NCBI GenBank assembly: GCA_900618425.1
Contig: UZAN01056218.1
Location: 1 to 13,790 of the forward strand
From: Echinostoma caproni
Taxonomy: Eukaryota > Platyhelminthes > Trematoda > Plagiorchiida > Echinostomatidae
Direction: 5' to 3'
Length of the DNA stretch: 13,790 nucleotides
Below are positions 1-8,069 of the stretch, piece after piece. Both the position numbers and the translations under genes were made by a program. Under the pieces are notes generated by a model. That model was not told the DNA's origin and searched no databases. It worked only from the letters and a program-made list of their open reading frames with translations. The stretch's first letter is position 1. Each line of letters starts with the position of its first letter.

Positions 1-779
1 GCTGCTATTGTATTCTGATTTGTTTGGTGCACAGCTTGGACTCACACGTGAATCCTGAATCTTATATAGTTGACCGCATCCCAGGGTCGCAGGAGCTGGT
101 CTTACAGTTACCGGCTTTCAAGAGATTTGGGACTTTCTCCTTCGTTCTGTTTTGTGGGTTGTGTTCTGTAACCAGATACCCCGTGAAGGCCACCCCCAGG
201 AAAGCCCTTTATTTAGATCTGAGAGACCTTGTATTATCACACCCGCAATCTTAATGCGAACATTTCCACATGCCTTCCACTTCTGCACTCACCATACTCG
301 CTCTTCTCGAAAAGTGCACATGGTACTACCATCTACTCCGCCTACAATTTACCCTTTTTCACCAATCCATCTGGTTTGGATGATTCTACTGATGTAGATT
401 CATCTTGTAACGCATCGTTATCGATCTCAACAACTATCTCCAGCGTGCCTTGTTACATGGAGCCGACATAACTGTTCTTGGTGACGATACACAGGTGATG
501 CAAGGCGCACTAAACGAACAGTTTGGCACTCACGGTTTCTCAGTATGGTATGCGCTTTTCATCTTCAAAGGTTTTGCTGCTGCTAGTAGATTAAGAGGAG
601 GGTGTACTTGCATTTTTATTAGGTGCTGAAACAAAAAGTGGTTAAACGCTTTGTAACCTTGGGAGTTGCATAATGATTATATAATAATATATTTATATAT
701 TTCCCACACGTCTGATGCCAGACTGTGCCAAACAAATCGTAGTACAATAATCTTTATAAAAAGAAAAACGTTCCACGAG
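1..779. other. Intergenic sequence, no gene recognised
   Basis: Only short overlapping open frames of about 80 codons occur in 24-471, with no recognisable domain and no splice pattern. An AT-rich run lies near 672-703. I see nothing else of note. Confidence 0.6.
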
Positions 780-1480
780 TTGCAAGTGGGCGGAATACTG
801 CCAGGTTGTCCAGGCCAAGGCAGGTAAATTTTCTTGAGGAATTCACACCCGAAGCATTTGGCTAGCTAAAGCCCGACCCACAAGGCAACGGGGTGACGTG
901 AAAACCGCAATCTAGTGGGAGCCAGTGTCCAGTTCATCGGATCATGCACCCTTCGGACGGGGCCAAACGTCCAAGGTGCCCAATATGCCTCGATGCTCAA
1001 TCAAGCCAGTGATCACAACCGCCACAACGGGGAAGGTGTGTGATTCATACGCCTCCTCTTGGTTGGTTTGGAACCAGAGATCTTCACAAATACCCTAGGT
1101 GAACTACCAGTGGTCCACCGACCCGGTTCTAGCCCCGGATATCGGCTTTTGGTCCTCTCACTTTGGTGGGAAAACACCTCCACCACGAGAAAGCAGTGAT
1201 TAGGACCTTCTCAGCAGATGCTGTTTAAGACGCTTGGTTGTATGGGAGTATTTAGCGAGGTGCACGGGGAGAGTGAACAGCCGCAACCCTAGACACTAAC
1301 GCTCCGACCATACTGAGAATTTCATAGGCCGCATAATGATTAGCGAATGTTTGGGTGAACCAATGTCATCAAGTGTAATGGAACCAAGTTTGGCTTCTGC
1401 TAATCTCCAATATCTTAGCAGCCTGTGCGACCTACCCGTTTTAGAAAAAGAGCGTGCGCATAGCCCAACGGTCCAGGCAC
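780..1480. repeat. GC-richer block, probable degenerate dispersed repeat
   Basis: This stretch is clearly richer in G and C than its flanks, with runs such as ccgacccacaaggcaacgggg and tgcacccttcggacggggcc. It has no long open frame. The abrupt composition change and lack of coding potential suggest an old transposon or non-autonomous element. No second copy was found in the window, so this rests on composition alone. Boundaries are approximate. Confidence 0.35.
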
Positions 1481-1610
1481 GGTCGCACTGCAATTGTGAA
1501 ACTTGGCGTCCCTGAGAAGATCATGACCAGCAGCTGTTTGTTTTCGAAAAGCCTTACGTGGGTAACGATAGCTTTAGAACGTGTCTCCCGTAATCAAGAT
1601 CATTTCAGTG

Positions 1611-1800
1611 CACCTGGCGAGGTGGTTGGGGCACGTATAAGAACACCTGGACAATATCTATCCTATTGTGCTGTATTTATAGACACTGGGATGTACTGAG
1701 AGAAACAACGAGGTAGGCCAGTTATGGTGTGCTAAAGAGGGTGGTAGAAACTATTTTCTGATCTGGCTTACTGTCGAGGCCCCAAAGACTCAGATTTTCT
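1611..1800 (+). mobile_element. Possible decayed RTE-type non-LTR retrotransposon 3' coding region
   Basis: Codons at 1620-1637 read RWLGHV and are followed at once by TAA (1638-1640). A W-x-G-H motif of this kind occurs in the C-terminal part of RTE-clade reverse transcriptase proteins of flatworms and other animals. Sequence downstream has several stops and frameshifts in the same orientation. The second landmark of such a protein appears at 2476-2557, farther away than expected in an intact element, so insertions such as the family B copy may separate them. The short motif alone is weak evidence. Confidence 0.35.
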
Positions 1801-1890
1801 CTGGCTACAAGATATAGTCCTAAATTGAGGCAAGTGGTGCTTTTTACATGAATGCATTCTCTCGAAGAGAATTAAAACTTTTTACCTAGC

Positions 1891-2010
1891 GGGGCCTTAT
1901 ATGGGTTCGCCATCCTAAGTTCCGTGGTTCCGTGAGTGAATAGCTGGTCCTCGTGAATATGGGGTTTACCCCGTTTGCTGTTCATCACATGGGTTTGTAA
2001 TAAGAACAGA
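1891..2010 (+). repeat. Dispersed repeat family B, copy 1
   Basis: This segment matches 13456-13590 in the same orientation. Both begin with gggccttat, both carry tatgggg followed by t-accccgt, and both end with ctgttcatcaca and gg-tttgtaataa. The middle differs by substitutions and small indels. On the minus strand both copies share an open frame reading MNSxRGxPHxxxDxLFxxG. The family is unnamed here. Confidence 0.75.
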
Positions 2011-2460
2011 TTGGTATGCATGTCTGCTAACGTGCGCTGTGCTGTGTTGCTCATCGGGGATCATTGCGTGAAAGAAACACTAAAATCCTGTCCTCTCATT
2101 GCTATCTGCATGGAGGAATCTGTAACAACTTTAAAGTGGATACCTCAAAATAATTCATTTTGTCCTTATTCTTCGTTTCTATCCTGTAAGAATGAAAACT
2201 TTATAACTATTATTGTTTCGAATTCTTAAATTTAATATCATGTGGCTTTTGAATCGGAATGAGGGAAAGCACACTATTGAATCACCGGTCAGATATCAAG
2301 GAACCTCAAATGAATCGAATACATCTGATAAACTGAGATACATCGCACATAAACCCTCAACACTTGACTGAGTCCGAATTCAGAACTGTGACCCAATTTC
2401 TTATTCCTTTTGCTTTCCGGCATGAGGATATAAACACCCTAAGCAGGAGACTAGGTCACA
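2011..2460. other. Intergenic sequence, nothing recognised
   Basis: A plus-strand open frame (1975-2229) starts inside repeat B and has no recognisable domain. The rest is AT-rich sequence without clear exons. Confidence 0.5.
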
Positions 2461-2463
2461 TAG

Positions 2464-2580
2464 GCCCTGTTAGTCTCCCGGGATGATGGTCAGCGATGGC
2501 TAGACGCTGAGTGGTATGGTTAGGTGTCGCAGGCAGTGGCGCTCGTGCATCCATTCATTATTACCCTATCGCCATTCTAT
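2464..2580 (+). mobile_element. Frameshifted C-terminal remnant of a non-LTR retrotransposon ORF
   Basis: Codons 2476-2508 read SRDDGQRWLDA. After a reading-frame change at 2509, codons from 2510 read SGMVRCRRQWRSCIHSLL. The arrangement D-D-G-x-R-W-L-D, then M-x-R-C-R-x-Q-W-R-x-C-I-H-S-L resembles the extreme C-terminus of RTE-like polyproteins common in schistosome genomes; this is recalled from the family, not searched. The frame change fits loss of two bases or gain of one, so the copy is dead. Family A repeat sequence starts about 60 bases downstream and may be the element's 3' tail. Confidence 0.6.
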
Positions 2581-2619
2581 ATTAATTCTGCATCTCTCGC
2601 TTGAATTTGCTTTTAACAT

Positions 2620-2816
2620 TCCAATCTTCATCCTGCTCTTTTATGCAACTGGGACACCAAAAGACAGCAACCAAAACCGGCTCACGAAAGTGCATGGTTA
2701 GTGGTTGTGGAAACTGAACTGAACTGAACATGATTGGATCTGCGGCTATAGAGCCATCCTGTTTAATTCGCAGGGTCACGCAAGCAGGCACACAAACCAT
2801 CGTATCAAGTTAAGGC
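2620..2816 (+). repeat. Dispersed repeat family A, copy 1 (bridging copy)
   Basis: The left part (2620-2732) matches the reverse complement of 7964-8069: shared blocks are ccaatcttc, gacagcaaccaaaacc and the CTGAA tandem before CATG. The right part (2729-2816) matches 6999-7084 in the same orientation: catgatt-gatct, agccatcctgttta and tcaag-t-aagg. It thus joins two halves that the other copies show separately. A short tandem of (CTGAA), about 2713-2728, lies at the junction. Confidence 0.8.
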
Positions 2817-3477
2817 GTAGTTTTTTCCTAATTCACTTCACTTCACTTTGTATGTTGACCTCACGTGATTTCCTCCAACCTGAAGCAGCAACAGCAAATT
2901 AGACGCAGGGCGGCAGATGACAGTTGGACTTGTGTTCTAAACAGCGAAGTCTGGTAATCCTAATTCGATATAATGACAAATGTTCCACCGAATTGTTCAC
3001 CAGCACTCGTCGGCTTACATCTGTGCTGCTTGCATACTCGCTTCATCCAACCCGAGCCAAACTCCGTAAATATTGACAGTCAAAGACTTCCAGGTGATTG
3101 ATGTCTTCCACGCGCAAGCTTAGGTTGTCGCAACCCTAGAGCAGTAATAACTGTACACTGGTGCAGTACACGCGAACTTTTATTTTCAAGGACATGTCAA
3201 GTCGGAACTTAATGTGTTTCAGTCCTTCGAACGCCACTGGAGCATTGGGGATGTGGGCGAGTTACCTCCTTTATTATGCTGTCGTTATTTACCACGCAAC
3301 TATCCGAGATTGTTATATTGTGACTTATTTAACAGTCTGGTGTTCAATGTGGATAATACTAATAATCACTCATCTACGAGAGTGTATTCAGTAAATAATT
3401 ATTTATAGGGGCTTACATTGTCTATCGTTTTGGTTACAATGCCTTGGCTGAGAGTGTTACTAAATATCCATTGTTCT
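2817..3477. other. Region upstream of CFAP20, no gene recognised
   Basis: Contains TTCAC tandem repeats near 2833-2846 and only short unassignable open frames. It should hold the CFAP20 promoter, but I see no convincing core element. Confidence 0.5.
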
Positions 3478-3478
3478 T

Positions 3479-3492
3479 CAGTCATTTCAGCA
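3479..3492 (+). promoter_or_regulatory. Candidate splice acceptors just upstream of the CFAP20 start codon
   Basis: Two CAG trinucleotides after a pyrimidine-rich stretch end at 3481 and 3490, and the ATG follows at 3493. The context ttcttcag-tcatttcag-caATG looks like an acceptor placed two or eleven bases before the start codon. It could close a 5'-UTR intron or accept a trans-spliced leader, both known in flatworms. The sequence cannot distinguish these, and the site may be unused. Confidence 0.4.
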
Positions 3493-5887
3493 ATGTTTCG
3501 TAACACTTTCCAAAGTGGATTTCTATCTATTCTGTTCAGCATGGGTACTAAACCGCTACAGTTATGGGATAAAAAAGTAAGTCCTTGCAGTCTAGCCTTT
3601 CATCATTCCAGGTTCGTAACGGACATATAAAGCGAATTACGGACAATGATATACAGTCACTCGTTTTGGAACTACTGGGCAATAATGTTGCGTAAGGCCG
3701 ATGCATTATGTATCGTGTTATCATCATTCCATCTATCTTTTCCAGATCGACATTCATTTCATGCCCGTCTGATCCGCGTAAATCCCTTGGAATTAAACTT
3801 CCCTTCCTTGTCTTAATTGTAAAGAACCTTAAAAAGTATTTCACATTCGAAATACAGGTCTGTTTGTTTCAATTCAATTCTGATCGTTCTGTTCTTCAAT
3901 ACGGTCTAGATTGTGGATGACGAGGGAATTAAGCGTCGTTTTCGAGCTAGCAACTATCAAAGCACCACCCGTGTGAAACCATTCATTTGCACAATGCCTC
4001 TACGTTTAGATGAGAATTGGAATAACGTTTATTTCAATATGGCTGATTTCACGAAGCGAGCTTATGGGACCAACTTTGTGGAGGTTTTGCGCATCCAGGT
4101 GAGCGTTGTATCTACCATTTCTATTCGGTTCATCCAACCGGCTAGAAAGTTTTGTTATATGTATATATGTTGAAAAGGAGAAGGCGAGCTCTGAGTGATA
4201 GTATTTATTGTGACGTTTCGATCCAGACTAGGACTCGTTGTCAAACGATAATAAGTATGAATATATATATATATATATATATATTGCTCAGTTACGGAAG
4301 GTCACTGAACCGGATATTTAAAGAGTAGTTAGATATCTAGTGGGATTTGAACGTCTGATCCACTGGACGTTGCGATGCTGACACACGCGTTTACTACTTA
4401 TGTGCAGCGTCCATGTTATTCTTATGCGGTTTAGTTTTTTACAATTCCTGAATTATTCATACCATGATACATTTTCTATTTTCTTTGCTGTCCCGTTTTA
4501 TCTCACGTCTTATTGCGGTGAACAGTAAAACGTATGAGTCCCGTAGTCTCGGGGACCTGCTCTTCGTTAAGAGAACCAGGTTATTCGGTATAGCAAACTA
4601 CAGGTCCCAGTCGGATAGGTGTGGTATTGAACCAAATGACAACGAATTTGGCGGTGGCGGGGTTCAATTCTTGAACCTGAGGTCCTGAAGCACGATAGGG
4701 ACAATAAACTAAACCAGTGGATACCGACCCAATTTGACAAATAATACCTCTACTGTAGTGTAGGGATTTTGCTCAACGATGTGGGGAACCCCAGAATTAT
4801 TCGATCAAAATCCGATTTTCTCATGCCATTCAGATCTTGGGGTGCAAATTTGTTTGGTTTGGGTGCTTGAACTTCAAAGGGTCTGGATGGCATAAAAACC
4901 ATCCCACATATTCTCCCAATTAACAGAAACATGTAGGTTGTCACGAAGTAATTCTCGCTGTTGAGATAGTTATTTCCATGTGCTTTGCTAACGTCAACCG
5001 AGGGTTTCATTTTGTCCGGTTTCCGAACCCCGACACCGCGCCTAGTTCGTTTGTGTACAGCTTCACCTTAGTGCCTAAATTCTTCGATCCTTATGTAGTT
5101 TACCTCTACAAGCTCCAGGGCACGGATTACTGGTTTCCACTACAAAGCAGAATAGGTCATCGTGATCATGGAGTTCGCTCGCCATGTTGTTTATCTTCAA
5201 GGTTTTCTATAAAAAGGTGTTGCTGATGTACATCTTGTTACTCGTCAGTTACTCGTCACTGCCAAACTAACCCGGAATTCGTGCTCTCTCGACTCCTTGA
5301 AATAATAACTTAGTCAACATTTTAGAAGTTTCTAGAAAGTCTCAGTCTCACAGAAAGTCTCTCAGTAGACTGAATGTCTTTCAAACCTCTCTGTCATGGT
5401 TAGTAAAAATGCTCAGGAATTTTTCTGCTTTGGTGATTGGAACCAAACTTTGAGCTCTCTGGGTTTAACTCTTGAATAGTTTTGTTCGAATAGCTACTAG
5501 TCAAGACCAATTAACAGATGCAATAATCTGGTCAGATAAGTTGAAAAGTAAGTTAAACTGTCATTATCTCACGATCGTCATTTCCTGCTGAGCAACCAAA
5601 TTCGGAGCACAGAAATGGTGGACAAATGGCTGCATCCACCCTACCGAAAACTGTCTGTTAATTTTGCGGGTTTCTTGACCTCTTTGGCGTTTGGTATGTT
5701 CGCTTATATATGCATTCATCCGAGCTCATTGAAACAGATCAGTTACTTTTTCATTTTATCCCTATTACAGATTCATGCCAACTGTCGAATACGACGCATT
5801 TATTTTTGTGACCGTATCTACTCAGACGATGAGTTGCCTGCGGAGTTCAAACTGTATCTTCCAGTACAGGCCAACCGCGCAAGTTGA
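3493..5887 (+). CDS. CFAP20: Cilia- and flagella-associated protein 20 (CFAP20/BUG22), complete five-exon gene
   Basis: The coding sequence is join(3493-3576, 3612-3691, 3746-3857, 3910-4098, 5771-5887), with stop TGA at 5885-5887. Exons encode residues 1-28, 29-54 plus two bases of codon 55, the rest of 55 to 92, 93-155 and 156-193. Donors are GTAAGT, GTAAGG, GTCTGT and GTGAGC; acceptors end in CCAG, CCAG, CTAG and ACAG. Reading through any intron soon meets a stop. The product has 193 residues, the human length, and is collinear with human CFAP20 without gaps. Recognisable stretches include [58 protein letters not shown] and [14 protein letters not shown]. Known family role: a microtubule inner protein at the inner junction between A- and B-tubules of axonemal doublets, needed for normal ciliary motility and tubulin modification. 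The start at 3493 fits the family N-terminus; an in-frame ATG at 3439 would add 18 unconserved residues. Differences are conservative (for example [11 protein letters not shown] against human EIEGTNVSTTY), plus a divergent tail ANRAS. I see no sign of decay. Confidence 0.96.
4213..4244 (-). ncRNA. Degenerate hammerhead-ribozyme-like core
   Basis: Read on the minus strand, this segment has TTGACAA, then CGAGTCC, a six-base loop, GGATC and GAAACG. A working hammerhead core has CUGANGA, a stem II and GAAA. Here the stem II arms GAGTCC and GGATC can pair over five base pairs with one bulged base, and GAAAC follows. The CUGANGA box is imperfect: T replaces the first C and there is an apparent three-base insertion. 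Clear stems I and III are not visible. Schistosome Sm-alpha satellites and Penelope-like elements carry hammerheads, so a decayed copy is plausible, but activity is unlikely as it stands. Confidence 0.3.
4261..4284. repeat. (AT)12 microsatellite in the last CFAP20 intron
   Basis: Twelve uninterrupted AT dinucleotides lie 17 bases beyond the hammerhead-like motif. Such tracts often border flatworm repeats and are length-polymorphic. Confidence 0.95.
4341..4355 (-). repeat. Pol III box-B-like motif, possible SINE or tRNA-derived remnant
   Basis: The minus strand reads GTTCAAATCCC, close to the internal box B consensus GGTTCGANTCC of tRNA genes and tRNA-derived SINEs. No good box A and no cloverleaf could be found around it, so this is not called a tRNA gene. 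It lies about 100 bases from the hammerhead-like motif and may belong to the same insertion. Confidence 0.25.
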
Positions 5888-6640
5888 GCTAGACCTCCGG
5901 TGCAGTTGTGCCACCAGCCGAATCTGGTTCCGGTTCGGATTTGTTATTTTTTCTATTCCTTTTGTTTTTCTGTTTTGTACATACACTCACTCTGCCAGCA
6001 ATCGACTGCTGGTCAATACAACACTTTATTTGACAGTGTTTCCTGTCAAACTACTATTCCGCTTTTTTCTGGTTTTCCCAGAGCGAAACGGGATTTGGAT
6101 TGGGCTATTTAGTGTTCGTGTTGCTTAAGGGATCGCGATATTCACCTCAGAGAGCGGTACCTAGATACTCAAGTTTGGTTGACCTCTCTTCCTGCAAAAT
6201 GTATGGAGAAGTTGTGACACCCGCCATACCAGCAGCTTTTGTTCTTTTTTTGCAAGGTTGCACTTATAATAGTACGAACTAATAAGTATCATGGGTATTT
6301 AAATATTTCGAAGGAGTCCGGATCCATCACATTGGCAGCTGGGTGGGTAAGGTACAATACCAGCCGGGTTTCCTGTCTCTCTTAGCAGAAAGATCCTGGT
6401 CTCTGTCGTATGTAGAAAGCCCTAAAAGGCTAATTGCTAGGGCGGAATGCCTATTGACGTGACAATAATTTACAATTGTTTATTTAATTTTCTTATCCGT
6501 GAACTGGAAGAGTGGGCGGATCCAAGTGGTAATCGATTAACCATCTGTGTAATTGAACTCACAATCGAATTTGAGCAGTTGTCATGTTTCATCCAGAATG
6601 TCAATTTATTTTTCTAGTAATCAGTGAGAACTTGATGTGA
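5888..6640. other. CFAP20 3' flank and downstream sequence
   Basis: The probable 3' untranslated region begins right after the stop with a T-rich stretch (about 5939-5980). There is no canonical AATAAA nearby; AATAAG at 6281-6286 is the nearest variant and is not a confident polyadenylation signal. A plus-strand open frame of 117 codons (5775-6128) overlaps the last exon in another frame and is treated as a shadow. Confidence 0.5.
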
Positions 6641-6998
6641 CCACCAACGAATGCCCGCTAAAAATGGATTCATCATCTTCATTGTACAGCGAAATACAGA
6701 GAAGTGAACTTCACTGATCGCTGCCAAACTTGCAGTGCATATGCTCTGGGTTTTGATGGACGAGTACTGCTAGGGTGCCCAGCCACTAAGCAGGAGAACG
6801 ATTAGGGTTCTCAACCAAAGCCTTAAGTTCTGACCAGAACCCAGCCGCAAGGCAGCGATTGAAATGAAGTGGAGGCCCATTTACTTGGATCAATTAAATT
6901 AATCCTTCACCATTTTTTACCGACTGAAACGCAAATTCTAGTCGAACCCCCAACCTGTAGCAGCAGGAGACGACTTCATTCAACCTCGACCTTCCAGG

Positions 6999-7084
6999 CA
7001 TGATTAGATCTTCGCATTGACAAAAGCCATCCTGTTTAGCTCGTTGGGTCAGAAAGGTGCACAAGCCATCACACCACGTCAAGG
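6999..7084 (+). repeat. Dispersed repeat family A, copy 2 (right half only)
   Basis: Aligns with 2729-2816 in the same orientation, sharing catgatt-gatct, agccatcctgttta, gggtca and caagccatc-type blocks, with a few indels. The shared region ends at AAGG in both. The surrounding stretch from about 6640 to 7145 has the look of a longer element but no other copy in this window to fix its limits. To the left lies GGTTCGACT on the minus strand (about 6943-6951), a box-B-like sequence. Confidence 0.75.
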
Positions 7085-7142
7085 TGCAGTCTCTCCAAAA
7101 ATGGATTAGGAATTCGCTTTCTGTCATGCAGGATGCGTACAT

Positions 7143-7806
7143 CTCACACGTGGGAGAAAAAGTGAAAACAACTTCTGAGAACCGTATTTAACAACAGTCT
7201 CCAACATTATTTGTAGGTAATCACTAAAGTTCACAGTTATGCGTATGCTGTTTTATTCCTTCATACCTAATTCCTTACCCCTTTTGCCACTAAACATCAT
7301 AAATTATCAAACTTCAAAATGCTTCACAAGTTGTCCACTGTAAGCATCGCAATGGGTAGAGCTATCTAATACTACATTCAGCAACGGTTATTGAAAAGAT
7401 CACTCTGTCACCATTTCTCTTCCATTTGTGGTTTATTACCGATCATTTCAAATCTCCACCTATGATGATTCATTTAAAATTTCCAAAACCTATTCCCTAT
7501 CCATCATTTGAGTATGATCACGAACTATTCTTCCATCATTTTGTTCTTCACAAAATCGTAACTAAACGAACGAAGTGGTCATTATAATCTAATAATTACA
7601 CCTCCAATACGCATTGCTCCTAGATCAGTCTTCCTTGTCGCCCTGCCTATATTACTTAGATCGTCTATCACACATTGATTAAAACTGCATAGTACAATTG
7701 TTCTCCATTACAAGTGAGTAGATTGATGAACAACTTAATGCATCAAATAATATTGTTCACAATCAGTTTGCATCGGTCATTGAAAAGACTGTTCAGTGTT
7801 TTTCAG
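7143..7806. other. AT-rich intergenic sequence, nothing recognised
   Basis: Low coding potential on both strands and no recognisable motif. Confidence 0.6.
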
Positions 7807-7963
7807 GTTGTAAAAGAACAATGTTTGTCTGGGGTCCAGACAGGCGCCGTGTATGCCGTTGCAGTCAACTCTCCACCTGGCATACGAGTGAATGGCTTTT
7901 ACCTGACCTATGGAGGTTGATCAGATGTGTTGTTTCTCATCTCAGCTACATTGGATCAACGGG

Positions 7964-8069
7964 CATGTTTCAGTTTCAGTTCAAGCAACCATTAACCATT
8001 CACTTTTGTGCGGCGGTTTTGGTTGCTGTCTTTTGTCTGCCCATTTGAATGAATAAGAAGAAGATTGGA
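7964..8069 (-). repeat. Dispersed repeat family A, copy 3 (left half, inverted)
   Basis: The reverse complement matches 2620-2732: cggttttggttgctgtctttt is shared almost exactly, along with CATG followed by TTCAG tandems, and gaagattgga at the other end. It lies inverted relative to copies 1 and 2. The sequence immediately before it (about 7807-7963), including an exon-like open frame, may belong to the same or an adjoining element. Confidence 0.8.

Larger units (their letters stand above)
4099..5770 (+). other. Last intron of CFAP20 (1672 nt), containing repeat-like sequence
   Basis: The intron starts with GTGAGC and ends in a pyrimidine-rich tract and ACAG. It is more than thirty times longer than the 35, 54 and 52 nt introns before it. 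It contains an (AT)12 tract, a hammerhead-like motif on the minus strand (4213-4244) and a box-B-like motif (4342-4354), which suggests repeat insertion. The stretch 4690-5010 has a minus-strand open frame of 86 codons with no family I recognise. An open frame from ATG 5615 runs into the last exon and is treated as a finding. I see no convincing extra exon. Confidence 0.85.

Noticed and set aside
24..471. Three overlapping plus-strand frames of 76-81 codons
   Set aside because: No domain, no splice signals forming a model, and lengths expected by chance.
3439..3492. In-frame upstream ATG extending CFAP20 by 18 residues
   Set aside because: The family starts at M-F-x-N-T-F-Q-S-G, the added residues are not conserved, and acceptor-like sites lie between this ATG and 3493.
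3548..3844. Minus-strand 98-codon frame
   Set aside because: It is antisense to CFAP20 exons 1-3 and is a shadow of coding sequence on the other strand.
4335..4400. tRNA gene on the minus strand
   Set aside because: Only a box-B-like motif is present; there is no acceptor stem, anticodon arm or good box A.
5775..6128. Plus-strand 117-codon frame with hydrophobic stretches
   Set aside because: It overlaps the last CFAP20 exon in a different frame, and its hydrophobicity comes from the T-rich 3' flank.
6281..6286. AATAAG as the CFAP20 polyadenylation signal
   Set aside because: It is a non-canonical variant almost 400 bases past the stop with no supporting downstream element.
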